Source of the DNA: Calliopum simillimum
Lineage: Eukaryota > Arthropoda > Insecta > Diptera > Lauxaniidae
Assembly: GCA_951812925.1 (NCBI GenBank)
Contig: OX638370.1
Location: 93,200,897-93,264,896, forward strand
Length of the DNA: 64,000 bases
Direction of reading: 5' to 3'
Made by a program: the position numbers and the translations under genes. The notes below the pieces were generated by a model. The model did not search any database. It was not told where the DNA came from and saw only the letters and a list, made by a program, of their open reading frames with translations. This document shows, one piece after another, positions 38,383-47,645 of this stretch. Each line of letters starts with the position of its first letter. Position 1 is the first letter of the stretch.

Positions 38383-38647
38383 AATTGAGGAGTGGCCGTA
38401 CCAAAGGGCCTAAGTACCATTTCGAGGCAAAAGTAATGTCATACTTTTTATGTGCCTAATAGTCTGTTATTTGACTGTTATAATTTTTTCAACATAATGA
38501 CATCAATTTCACGCTATCAAGAAATTTTTAAGTGAAAACAGAAAACAATTTTATTAATTTCTAGCAAAATGCCACCCGTTTCATATTATGACACTACTTT
38601 TGCCTCGAAATGGTACTTAGGCCCTTTGGTACGGCCACTCCTCAATT
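38383..38647. mobile_element. 265-bp MITE with 58-bp nearly perfect TIRs
   Basis: The terminal inverted repeats (AATTGAGGAGTGGCCGTACC, then AAAGGGCCTAAGTACC, then CATTTCGAGGCAAAAGTA) differ at one position over about 58 bp, implying a young or recently homogenised copy. AATT flanks or forms both tips, so the exact target duplication is ambiguous. The diverged partner is at 7393-7653. Confidence 0.92.
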
Positions 38648-38743
38648 AGTTGTTTGTCTTTAACTACATGTCAAATTCGCGTGGAATTACCTGCCAAATT
38701 TTTCATTAGATTGTGCTGATCAAACATAATACACACATACAGG

Positions 38744-38956
38744 CATGTTCTCCGATCGAATTCGGAATGGAATCAATTTTAAGGTGCTCTGCGTTTCGAT
38801 ATTGAACAACACATCGGCATTACGTTTCAGTAAATCGGATTGAACCCAATTTTATTTATTGCAAGGAAATTCCGATTCCATTTTGTTTTTCGAAACGCAG
38901 AGCACTTTAAGATTGTTTCCATTCCGATTCCGATCGAAGTCGAAATTGAGAACATA
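38744..38956. mobile_element. MITE with CGATCGRAATTCGGAATGGA-type arms
   Basis: Left arm: CATGTTCTCCGATCGA, CGGAATGGAATCAAT, AAGGTGCTCTGCGTTTCGA. The right arm repeats this in reverse complement with small indels. A second copy is at 49665-49836. Confidence 0.85.
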
Positions 38957-39149
38957 CCTAATATACTCAAGACGAATTTAATACTTTTTTCTTTAATAAC
39001 ACTGTGCACAAAATTATGAATAGGATCTCAATAACTTTTTTCTACTAATTTATAGTTGTTGGTTCTAAATCTGGTAACCGTATTTTCCCATCTGATCTGA
39101 GGTCCCCGTAACGGGAGAAAACTATTATGGTTTTTTCGAGAAAAATGTA

Positions 39150-39215
39150 CTCCATAAAAAATGGTATGGGTCACTAAAGATACCAACCATATAGGGTGTA
39201 CCGATTTTAAGGTAT
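39150..39215 (+). repeat. dispersed ACCATATAGGGTG repeat, copy 1
   Basis: GGGTCACTAAAGATACCAAC plus CATATAGGGTGTACCGATTT matches 39798-39945 and 49421-49495. Confidence 0.75.
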
Positions 39216-39290
39216 AGATTACTAAAAATTAATTTTTAATTGAACTTTAAGTCATATATTTGCAAAGATCGATTTTCATTAAAACACGGC

Positions 39291-39347
39291 TATAGTGACA
39301 TAAGTACATATGTTTCGTCTTTCGCCACAAAGACTCATCAGACTATT
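39291..39347 (-). ncRNA. type I hammerhead ribozyme
   Basis: On the minus strand the 57 nt form a complete hammerhead. Stem I: AAUAGU (39342-39347) pairs with ACUAU (39292-39296) over five pairs. The core CUGAUGA lies at 39335-39341. Stem II: GUCUUU (39329-39334) pairs perfectly with AAAGAC (39317-39322), capped by GUGGCG. The core GAAA lies at 39313-39316. Stem III: A plus CAUA pairs with UAUG plus U around a hexaloop of UGUACU plus a U-U mismatch. The cleavage triplet is GUC (39299-39297), with scission expected after 39297. All invariant core bases are present. The short stem III resembles type I ribozymes of Penelope-like elements and schistosome SINEs. Self-cleavage itself is predicted, not shown. 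Confidence 0.88.
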
Positions 39348-39438
39348 TGTTTTCTTTTTTGTAATTATAATTATTTTATTTTACTAAATTAATTATAGTT
39401 GAAGAATTGCAAGTTGAAATACTTTTTGTGTTTGGTCT

Positions 39439-39524
39439 GGGCCGGAGTTGAACCGAGAACGTCACAGTTGGTACAACTCTCAATTGAAGTGCCAGTCGCT
39501 AGACCACTGCACCATCCTTGGCCC
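39439..39524 (-). other. tRNA-like sequence with Pol III A and B boxes
   Basis: 86 nt on the minus strand start GGGCC and end GGCCC, giving a paired acceptor-like stem. The A box TGGTGCAGTGG (39504-39514) and B box GGTTCAACTCC (39444-39454) both fit the Pol III consensus. A clean seven-base anticodon loop could not be assigned, and no CCA-proximal terminator run is adjacent. I read it as a tRNA-derived promoter or pseudogene rather than a working tRNA. Confidence 0.7.
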
Positions 39525-39797
39525 TCTTACGAAGCCGACTTATTGCCAGTTTTGTTTGTGAGTTAATACGTCCCTTTTGCAGTAAATTTGATAAGCCTTC
39601 ATTCTTGATGGCATAAAGAAAGTTGTGCGTAATGAACCAAAAACATTTTTTTACTCAAATAACAATTTCTTCTGAGCCCGCTTATTACCTTTTTGAGGCA
39701 TTTGATAAGCCCATTTTTGAGAATTTGGCTATAGCATGTAAATGGTCAAAAAGAATTTCAAAGACCATTCGAGAATTATGTCCCCCATAAAAAAATA

Positions 39798-39945
39798 GTA
39801 AGGGTCACTGAAGACGTCCAATTTTAAGATATAGGGTTTCAAACTCAAAATTGTGTTTTTTTGCCTAGTCATTGTTTTGCATTTGGAACCCCTTATCTTA
39901 AAATCGATACACTTTATATGGTTGAGGTTTTAGTGACCCTTACTT
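39798..39945. mobile_element. hairpin formed by two inverted copies of the ACCATATAGGGTG repeat
   Basis: The left arm (AAGGGTCACTGAAGACG, AATTTTAAGATATAGGG) and right arm (reverse complement AAGGGTCACTAAAACCTC, CGATTTTAAGATAAGGGG) flank a central loop of about 45 bp. Single-arm copies are at 39150 and 49421. Confidence 0.75.
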
Positions 39946-40162
39946 TTTTTTTTTGACATTTTTCTTAAATAGACCATGTTATGAAGAACAAGACCGAACT
40001 TTACGAGGTTGTATGTTATTGTGCTGAGAGACCATACATATAAATGATATTGGAATAATTGCCAATGATGATTATCTTCGATATATTCCTAAAATCTGGT
40101 GGCCTAGAATCATCTTCAATGGCGAAACAGATGGACAAAATCGAAATGAATAGATTATAAGC

Positions 40163-40307
40163 CAGTGGCGGATCCAGAGGGGGGGCGACAGGGCGATCGC
40201 CCCCTCTCTCAAACCTAAATTGTATGTAAAGATTTTGAAAACATTCTGTTATTATTTAGAAATGTAGTCAATCGGCCCCCCTCTTGACAATGCTGGATCC
40301 GCCAATG
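40163..40307. mobile_element. 145-bp hAT-type MITE with perfect 8-bp TSD
   Basis: The TIRs are CAGTGGCGGATCC on the left and CATTGGCGGATCC in reverse complement on the right. They are flanked by identical TTATAAGC at 40155-40162 and 40308-40315. An 8-bp target duplication with CAGTGGCGG-like ends fits the hAT superfamily. The interior is a C/G-rich block with no ORF. Confidence 0.93.
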
Positions 40308-40315
40308 TTATAAGC

Positions 40316-42599
40316 TCTGTAAACCAAAAAAAAAAATCTACCAATAAGCACTGCAATAGACTTCCCAAGGTAATATAAAACGCAGCTCTGCAAAGACATG
40401 AAACTGGGGGTTTATTGGAAACGTTCTTATATACGTGGGACAATTGTTGTCAAGTGGAACACCCCACCTTTCCATAACAGTTTTCCATATAAAAAGGCTT
40501 AACCCGGCGACTATCGTTCCGCAGATAGAGACTCAAGAATTGGGTCAAAATAAAAATGTGCTTGAAAAATATAGATTACTTTCTTGCAAAAATTTTGGCG
40601 TTCAAAAATTACACATTTTTTGTAATAAAGATAATATTCGGTTTCGAAAATCGATTTTTTTCCGTTTTTTAATTACTTGATCAGAAAAACGATTCTTTAC
40701 TCAAAAGCAAGGCATCTTACTTAAAAAGTGTTTAGGGCATAAAATGCTTAGAATCGTCCAAAAAATACGTCTGAATTTTTTTCAGAAATTTTTTTTTTTT
40801 GTTTCAACAATTTTTGAAAAATTATAAAATGTCTTGAAAAGGTATCAGGGCGTATTTATGGGTGGCACTCAAAGGGGTACTAGGACTCCTTTTTAAATTT
40901 GCACTTATCTTGCAAGGAGACGTATGAGTAACGTTTATTCGTGGTTATGATATGTGCACGAGAAAGACAGAGCTTACCGACCTCTGCCTCCCACGTAAAA
41001 AAGTTTTGTCTACGCCCCTGCAAATTTTTATAACTTTCAAACTATTCGCACATTTTGAAGCACATGCGTGAATTTTAGAAATTGAATTATTTTCATATTT
41101 AATTAAACAATGCGTAAAATATTGCATTTGAAATGAATGCTATTTTGTGCAGTTGTCAACTGACTGTCGCCAACTGACGCCATCTAAATATATTTTCAAT
41201 TTAACATTTTTTTTCTCTCTGTGCTGCTGCTGCTGCTAAGTAAATCGCCTGCTTGTTTATTTAAATGCCATTTTACAAAATGTTTACGACCGCAACCGCT
41301 GTTTACACATATGTCCACCGCTCCCTCTGGCGTACAGCCTTACATATATGATCACTTGCCGCGCGGCGCGATCTTCAGCGTGACAAGTTTTTAACGATAG
41401 TAAAAGTATTTAAATATGCCGCTTGGAAAACGTTTAAACCACTTGGCAGTGGTGGTGCCTGTAGTGGTGGTGGACAGCTGGCAGAAAGAAATGCATCAGC
41501 AGCAGCAGCTACGTTGCACGCCGCTGAAAACCAGCGTGACAAGTGCAATTGCCTGCCGACTGCTGACGAGTTTTCAGTTTCACTTGCAGTTGCGCTGGTG
41601 ATCATGTGACGTAAAATGCGCACATTGCACGATCAGCAGCAGCAAAAACTGTCCAGCCAGCTAGCAATGAGTTCAATGTTTGTTCGTCGTGTCTCTGTCT
41701 CCTCCACTTGCGTAGGATTTGTGGAGTGAATATGCGTTTTTTTTCGCCATGAATTTGCATATTTAAGTGTAGTGACTGACTACCCATACTTTTTTTCATT
41801 TTTCACTAGGTGAGTAGTAAAATTGTAGTAAATAAACAATGAATGGGTAAAAAGAAAGAAATAATGACGGGAAAAATTGTTTTTCTCAATTTTAAAAAAT
41901 TTTTCTTTTTTTATTTTTTTGTAACAAATTTGACCTAATTTTTGTAATACGGTCGGTCAAGAAACCAAAAAAAGAAATGTGTTGCTGGTTCGTTGATTTT
42001 TTTTTTTTTTTCGTAATTACTTTGAAAAATAACACGCTGCGCTTTCTATGCCCATAATAAAGCAATAATAACAACAACAACAACAAATTCTGGCTTCTGT
42101 TTCTACTTCTAATTGCGGTTGCTGCTGCTGTTGTTCTTCTTCCGTTGTAAGAACTTTTTTTTTTTTTTTTGGGTTGCCTTTTGTAGAAAATTTCGAAAAT
42201 AAAGTCATTAAAGTAAAAAAAAAAAAAATCAGAAATGAAGAAAATTGGAAAAATTATAAAAATTAGTGGCTTTTGTAAGATATGTTTTTTTTTTTTAATT
42301 TTAATTTGAGCAACCGCAGCCATATAATTACACTGGTAGGGCATGATGGCCTTTTTATATGCAAAGTAAAATATGTGTATATTAGGAAATCATCATTAAA
42401 ATTGATCACAAAAACGATTACATTCATCAACATTACACAAATGCATTGAGGAACTTTTAAGTTTTGGATTAATGTTTCCTAAAGTTTGGTCAAATTTTTT
42501 TGTATGGCTTTGAAATACTTTAAACCAAAAGTGAACACACAGTTTACACGTGTTCATTAGCAAATCGATGAATCTTCCCAGTAGAAGATAGAGCAATCA
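40316..42599. other. no gene called; GC-richer patch and second ratchet-like site
   Basis: From 41180 to 41760 base composition is less AT-rich (GCCGCGCGGCGCGATC, (CTG)n at 41222). Overlapping frames of 60-82 codons occur on both strands without recognisable domains. The patch could be an unrecognised exon or enhancer. Poly(T) and CAA tracts dominate 41880-42300. Confidence 0.4.
41783..41815 (+). promoter_or_regulatory. candidate recursive-splicing (ratchet) site 2
   Basis: A pyrimidine-rich stretch from about 41783 ends in TTTTTCACTAG, followed immediately by GTGAGT (junction 41809/41810). Same strand and form as site 1, 9.8 kb downstream of it. Confidence 0.42.
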
Positions 42600-42940
42600 A
42601 ATAGGCATGATATTAGGCCTTCTTTGAGTGCCAATAGGCCTGCTGCCTTCCGTTCTTTCTTCCTTTCTTTTTTATACATGTTGTCATTTGGCGCCAAGAC
42701 CTGGCACTCTTGCTTCAAAATGAAGGCAGCAAAGCAGGCCTTCTACGATCGCTTCTGATATGAAAGGACGGAAACAGGCATGCTGCCTTCCCCTTTTTCT
42801 TGTTTTTTTTTTTTATACATGTTGTCATATGGCGCCAAGGCCTTCTACAAAGAAGACAGGAGTGCAGACCTTCTACGTCTGATAAAAAAGGACAGAAAAA
42901 TGCCTGCTGCCTTTCCTTCTTTCTTTTTTAAAACATGACA
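42600..42940. repeat. tandem repeat, unit about 125-140 bp, three units
   Basis: TGCTGCCTTCC occurs near 42641 and 42779, with TGCTGCCTTTCC near 42903. Each is followed by a T/C-rich run, and the first two then share TTTATACATGTTGTCATWTG and GCGCCAAG. The pyrimidine-rich spacer varies in length. Confidence 0.75.
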
Positions 42941-42956
42941 CGCTTGCTTCTACGAA

Positions 42957-44272
42957 GCACAGTGGGCTCCTATGTGTTTTGAGTTTGACTTTATTGACGA
43001 CAAAATCGTCGTATAGGGATGTGTTTGTACTCATTTTAGGATTATAAAACTGCATCAACTAAAATCGGAGCTGAGCGGTGTTACAGCCAATTACATGGTT
43101 TTTTATTTTCTACTGTACAGTAACAAAAAAAATTAACTCAAAATGTCATGGATTCAACACGAAATCACGTAAAATTATTCGTGAGGACTAATGGAATCTA
43201 AAAAACAGGGTTTTGAAATCAAACCAGTGGTAGTTCTTTGCAAGTTTGTAAAGAAAAGGGGTTTTTTGCAAATTGGCCCAAAACCTTTAAAAATAACAAG
43301 AAATTAAGACAAAAATTGTTTTTTATAATGGATTTGCCAAATCTAAATCTGTATTCGGTCGCAGAATTGCTCTATCGCATATAGTTTTTGAGATATTCTA
43401 ACGTATAAAAAAAACTAATGACGATTTTTCGTAATTTTTGATGTTATATGTATTATGAGACCAGATAATTGTAAGTCATAAAACCTGATACAGAAGATGA
43501 AAGATCCATTCTTTTTCTTTAAAATTCAATTTCAATTACATCAATATCTTTTGTTTTTTCCAAAATATCTTAACCTTAAAAGTTGAAAAAGGGCTAAAAA
43601 TCGGTTTTGGTCTATATTTTGGGTATATAGGACGAATGAAATTGTTAAGCTATTTTATATTAATCCCAGTGTGCCAGACGGTTCAAATCTTCGCTTTTTT
43701 ATCCGTTACGGATCCGTTACTGATCCGTTGGCGGGAGAGATTCCCAAAAAAAAAGCGAATCGTTTTTTTTTTGGAATTTCTCCCGCAAACGGATCAGTAA
43801 CGGATCCGTAACGGGTAAAAAAGCGGAGATATGAACCGCCTGGCACACTGGGATTGCATTATTCAGTACTATTCTTAGTCTTCCCAATGAATCACAAAAT
43901 GAGCTCGTATTATTTTCCATTAGAAAGCTATGATCATTTTAAAAAGGCATTACAATTACATTTTCAGGTAAATTTGTATGAGAGCCCGCCTAGGAGGTTG
44001 AGATAAGGGACGGACATTTTAGAAACAAATGTTGAGGAGAGGAAAATGTAAAGAGTTGCTTATCAGTTTTTCCTTCATAGGGAACTAATTTATTATTTAT
44101 TGCACAGTATAAAAGAAAAAACATGTTATTGGATGTAACTTACGAAACCGATCAGCTCCGATTTTACTTGAAGCAGTTTTATAATCCTGAAATGTGTGCG
44201 AACACATCCCCATACCAAGATTTTGTCGTCAACAAAGTCAAACTCAAAACACGTAGGAGCCCACTGTGGAGG
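42957..44272. mobile_element. 1.3-kb element with inverted arms of about 180 bp
   Basis: The left arm (42957-43130) and right arm (44090-44272) are about 80% alike in inverted orientation. The outer ends read CACAGTGGGCTCCTA, then GTGTTTTGAGTTTGACTTT and GACGACAAAATC. The CACAGTG tips resemble those of several DNA-transposon superfamilies (hAT, Transib), but no target duplication is evident, so the class is open. No transposase is seen inside. A separate hairpin MITE (43664) is nested in it. The mirrored short ORFs in the arms (VNKVKLKT) are arm sequence, not genes. Confidence 0.65.
43664..43852. mobile_element. 189-bp near-perfect palindromic MITE
   Basis: Arms of about 80 bp: CCCAGTGTGCCAGRCGGTTC, CGCTTTTTTA, CGTTACGGATCCGTTACTGA, CCGTTKGCGGGAGA. 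The loop is a short run of A and T tracts. A single-arm relative is at 32241. Confidence 0.92.
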
Positions 44273-47224
44273 AAGGGAGCAACGAAGGCATATTTCGATA
44301 TTCGTTAATATCGACAAGTCCTGTATTGGATGTCATTGATGCCGAAGATAATGTGGACATGATTTCTGGAACAAGAAAAGTATACTGGTATCAACATAAT
44401 ATTTAAAAGAATTGTTTTATGCTTTTGGCGCAGATTCTAGAAAAGGTATAACTTCCTTTTTATAAAGGTATCAGATAGCTATAATCATCATTATCAAACT
44501 ATATCTTCAAGCATAGACCCAAGCTTTTCAAGATATCACCCTTTGAAGTAAATGCATCTCGACCCCCATACAAAGGACAACATTATATTTGTAGCGTAAA
44601 ATCAATTTATGGCCAAAAAGAAAAAATTAAAAATGTTTGGCCTTTAATTCAAAGATACATTACTCGAAAAGTAAGGGTTCTTTCGGAAAAGTTTAAAGTT
44701 ACTTTTAGTTTGAAAAAAAGCTTATCGCTATTTGATGTTTTCCTGGAACTGCGCCATAAGACTAAAAACTTCCTTTTCTGCAAGTTAACGCAAGGTTATA
44801 TCGAAATCCAGCAAGTATACTAAATGCAATTCTGACCTTGGAATCGGCCTCAGCGTCAAAAAGCACGTAAGGGTACAGACATTTAATTTTGTGTGCCTGC
44901 GTTATTGATGGAAATGTGCTCATTTTAGTTGGCCCGTTTGATTGATTTTCTGATAGTTGGCTTAGTTAACAAATGGTATGTCACTCTGTATAATAATGCG
45001 AGATAGTTTTTATTTGATTTCAGTTTTATAAAAGCCCGGATGAACAGTCATTAGTTGACTCATGTCAAGGGTTTAACCTACAAAATTTTATTTCTATTCA
45101 TTAGTTAACTATTAGTTAAACTCCCAAATTTCGTTGGTTAACCATTTTTGAAACGTTAGTTAAACTCTTGTCACCGTTTTAGTTAACTTATAAGTTAACT
45201 AATGACTGTGAATTCGTGTTTTTTGTAAAATGCTGTGAATCGTGATATATGTGCAGGTCGATGACAAAAAATTCAGGTATGGTCGCTTATATTTGTGCAA
45301 AATTTGTATTTTTTTTTTTTTTTTTTCAATATACTTAAACAATATGCTTTGAATAATAAAATTTATCAAGTTATGACCACGTATTATAAGCTCTTGAATG
45401 GCTTTAAACATAAAAATATATTCAGTGAATATTAAATCAAATTCAATAGATCATCGATCAGTGATAATTGATAGCAGATGTTGTTAATGTACAAGCAATT
45501 TTACTGCTGCTGCTGCTGGCTGCTGATGATGCGCCACCTGTTTTAGTTGTAAAACCAACAACAACAGGCTCTTAGACATACAATGAATTTACTACGTAGT
45601 AAATGTATTTACTGCAACAATCACCACAATCATTTACTGGCGATTAAAAAAAGCTGCATGATGCACATAACCAGCTGGAGCTGGTAGTCGACAGTCGATT
45701 GAGGCACGTGGCGATCGTTGTCAAACGAGAAAGTCAATGGATGGATGATAAACAGGTTCGAAGTGCGAATAAAAACCAAAATAACTTTTGCCTGCTGATC
45801 AATAACTGATGCCACCACCGACCGCCAGCAACAGCAGCGGCGCGACTGACTGACGCCGATCGTGGGTAATAAACTGTGGCTTAATACAAAAGTTAACAAC
45901 ATCACCACCAGCTGTGCGTTTAATTTTAGCAAACGCAGGAGGAATAATTTACAAAAAAAAAAGAAACGGATCAATGAATATCCATGAAGATCAGTGATCC
46001 GCAATGGATTGCTGCTGGCAATACTCTGCTGTTGATTTAAGTACAAACATTTATGACTGACTGATTTGCGGTAAGTTGTGGTCACATGAAAACAGCAGTA
46101 ACAGCAGCTGTTAAACTGAAGGTCAGCAGCAGCAGCAGTAGCTATGAGTGATAGTTTTGCGGTAGACACACATTATACCTAACCCAGTTTTCAAGTCGGC
46201 GCATTTCGCACAAAAAATTTAAAAAATGCAAAGCAAATTTTCACTACAATGCGCGTATTGTTCCAAGTGTCATTAAAAAAATAAAAGAAAAAAAGAAACT
46301 CTGTAAAAATTACATGTGGTATGAACAGCATATGATCTATGGCTGTTGACAAGATCTCTAAGGTTGTAAAAATGCCATACACAACCAACGCGCTTTTCGA
46401 AAAAGATAAAAAAACAAACGTTTCATGTTTGTCATACAATTTTATTACACTGTTTTTTTTTTTTTCTTTTTCTCAAAACAATTGTTGGCAAATTGTTGTT
46501 TTTTCTTTTCGTTGATATGGGCGTTTCATAGGCGCTTTACAAGTTGTTGGTGCTACATATGAAAATGTCTTGTAATTACCATATAAATGAAATTCAAATC
46601 CGCATTCAAAGTGCACAACATTCGCAATACACAATTGAGGCACAATTGCACATGTAGTTGTAATTTGCGAAAGTATTCCACCCTGAAATATGACAAATAC
46701 AACACAGCAACAATTGTTGCGCCAAGTCAAATTGCTGTCAATTTTATTTAATGTGGCAAACTTTTCATTACGCTGTCACAAATATGAAATGTCATTTGGC
46801 AATAACGCGCAACCGTGAGCGACGATGTCATGCTTTTATGTGGGCGATGGGCGTTTCAGTAAATGCTCTTTTGAATTGTCAAAAAACATTAGAAAAAATT
46901 TTCAGGCTGCAGCTTCAAAGTTCAAATATTTGCAGTTTTTGCACAAAATGATCGTAAAGAATTGTTTAACTACAAAAGGGCGGATTTATTTGAAAGGTTT
47001 ATTGTCAGTTGACTGAAAGAAACTTTTTTTACAAAAAAAAAAAAAAAAAACACTAAAAAAGTTTAGGGTTATTAAAATATGCGAATAGCAGAAAAATGGC
47101 AAAAAATTTTTATTGGACCCAGCCACAGGTTAAGTTATATTCCAACAGCTCATTTCCACTATCCAGCTATAGATTAAAGTAATTCTGTTGGTAAGTTCAA
47201 AGGTTTAATTTTTTTAGTTCCTTA
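44273..47224. other. no gene seen; repeat fragment, CAG runs
   Basis: 44690-44815 is a diverged copy of 22560-22760. GCTGCTGCTGCTGG (45504) and CAGCAGCAG runs (45830, 46125) underlie the 179-codon frame at 45630-46169 (-), which I do not accept as a gene. Confidence 0.5.
45039..45214. mobile_element. 176-bp MITE with ACAGTCATTAGTT termini
   Basis: The left terminus GAACAGTCATTAGTTGAC pairs with the right terminus, which reads TTCACAGTCATTAGTTAAC in reverse complement. The interior repeats GTTAACT/AGTTAAAC in both orientations. Confidence 0.75.
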
Positions 47225-47435
47225 AATTTGAGTTTACTTTTCTTAGTTTTGATTCCCTTTAGTATTGCTTTTAATTTTTTTTGGTATTAAATTGCGATAT
47301 TTTTCGAAAAAAGTTTGAAATTTATTCCAGAAAAGTATAAAATTTATTCCAAATAGTTTAAAATTAATACTTTTTTTGACATTGTTCTATATGAATACTT
47401 TTTGGTTTGAAAATTAAACTAAAATTTTTACTCTG
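47225..47435 (+). repeat. dispersed repeat, direct copy of 6095-6265
   Basis: TACTTTTCTTAG, GATTCCCTTTAGTATTG, ATTGTTCTATATGA, AAATTTTTACTCTG in the same order as at 6095, with an extra 30-40 bp internally. Confidence 0.75.
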
Positions 47436-47645
47436 TGAATTATAACACTGGCAACACAAAAATCGAATGACATCTCAATAACTGTTCTGACAAATTTAGA
47501 GTAGCTGATTTCGAATCTGACAACCGTTTTTACCTGTCTTACCCCATTTTTGGAGTGAATTTGATATGACCAAAAGTCTGTTAAAATCAATTCCTAAATT
47601 CTTGACGATTAAGAGGAAGTTGGGCGCAATGACTCATGAAATTTT

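Larger units (their letters stand above)
39291..39524 (-). mobile_element. candidate SINE-like unit: tRNA-like head plus hammerhead
   Basis: A tRNA-like segment (39439-39524) is followed after 91 nt of AT-rich spacer by the hammerhead, both on the minus strand. Pol III transcription from the tRNA-like head would therefore run into the ribozyme. The 3' boundary, tail and target duplication are not identified, and no second copy lies in this window. Mobile status is therefore inference from architecture. Confidence 0.5.

Noticed and set aside
39439..39524. Functional tRNA gene
   Set aside because: The boxes and acceptor pairing are present, but no normal anticodon arm could be folded and no T-run terminator follows.
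41892..42344. 150-codon ORF on the minus strand
   Set aside because: K/I/F- and L-rich, produced by poly(T) and AAC repeats.
43921..43980. Third ratchet-like site (ATTTTCAG|GTAAATTT)
   Set aside because: The pyrimidine tract is short and mixed with purines, and GTAAAT is a weaker donor. It lies inside a transposable element.
42873..44317. Matching short ORFs with VNKVKLKT on opposite strands
   Set aside because: They are the two inverted arms of one transposable element, not a gene family.
45630..46169. 179-codon ORF on the minus strand
   Set aside because: Composition follows CAG/GCT microsatellites and poly(A) tracts. No domain, no splice or promoter context, and frames open on the other strand too.
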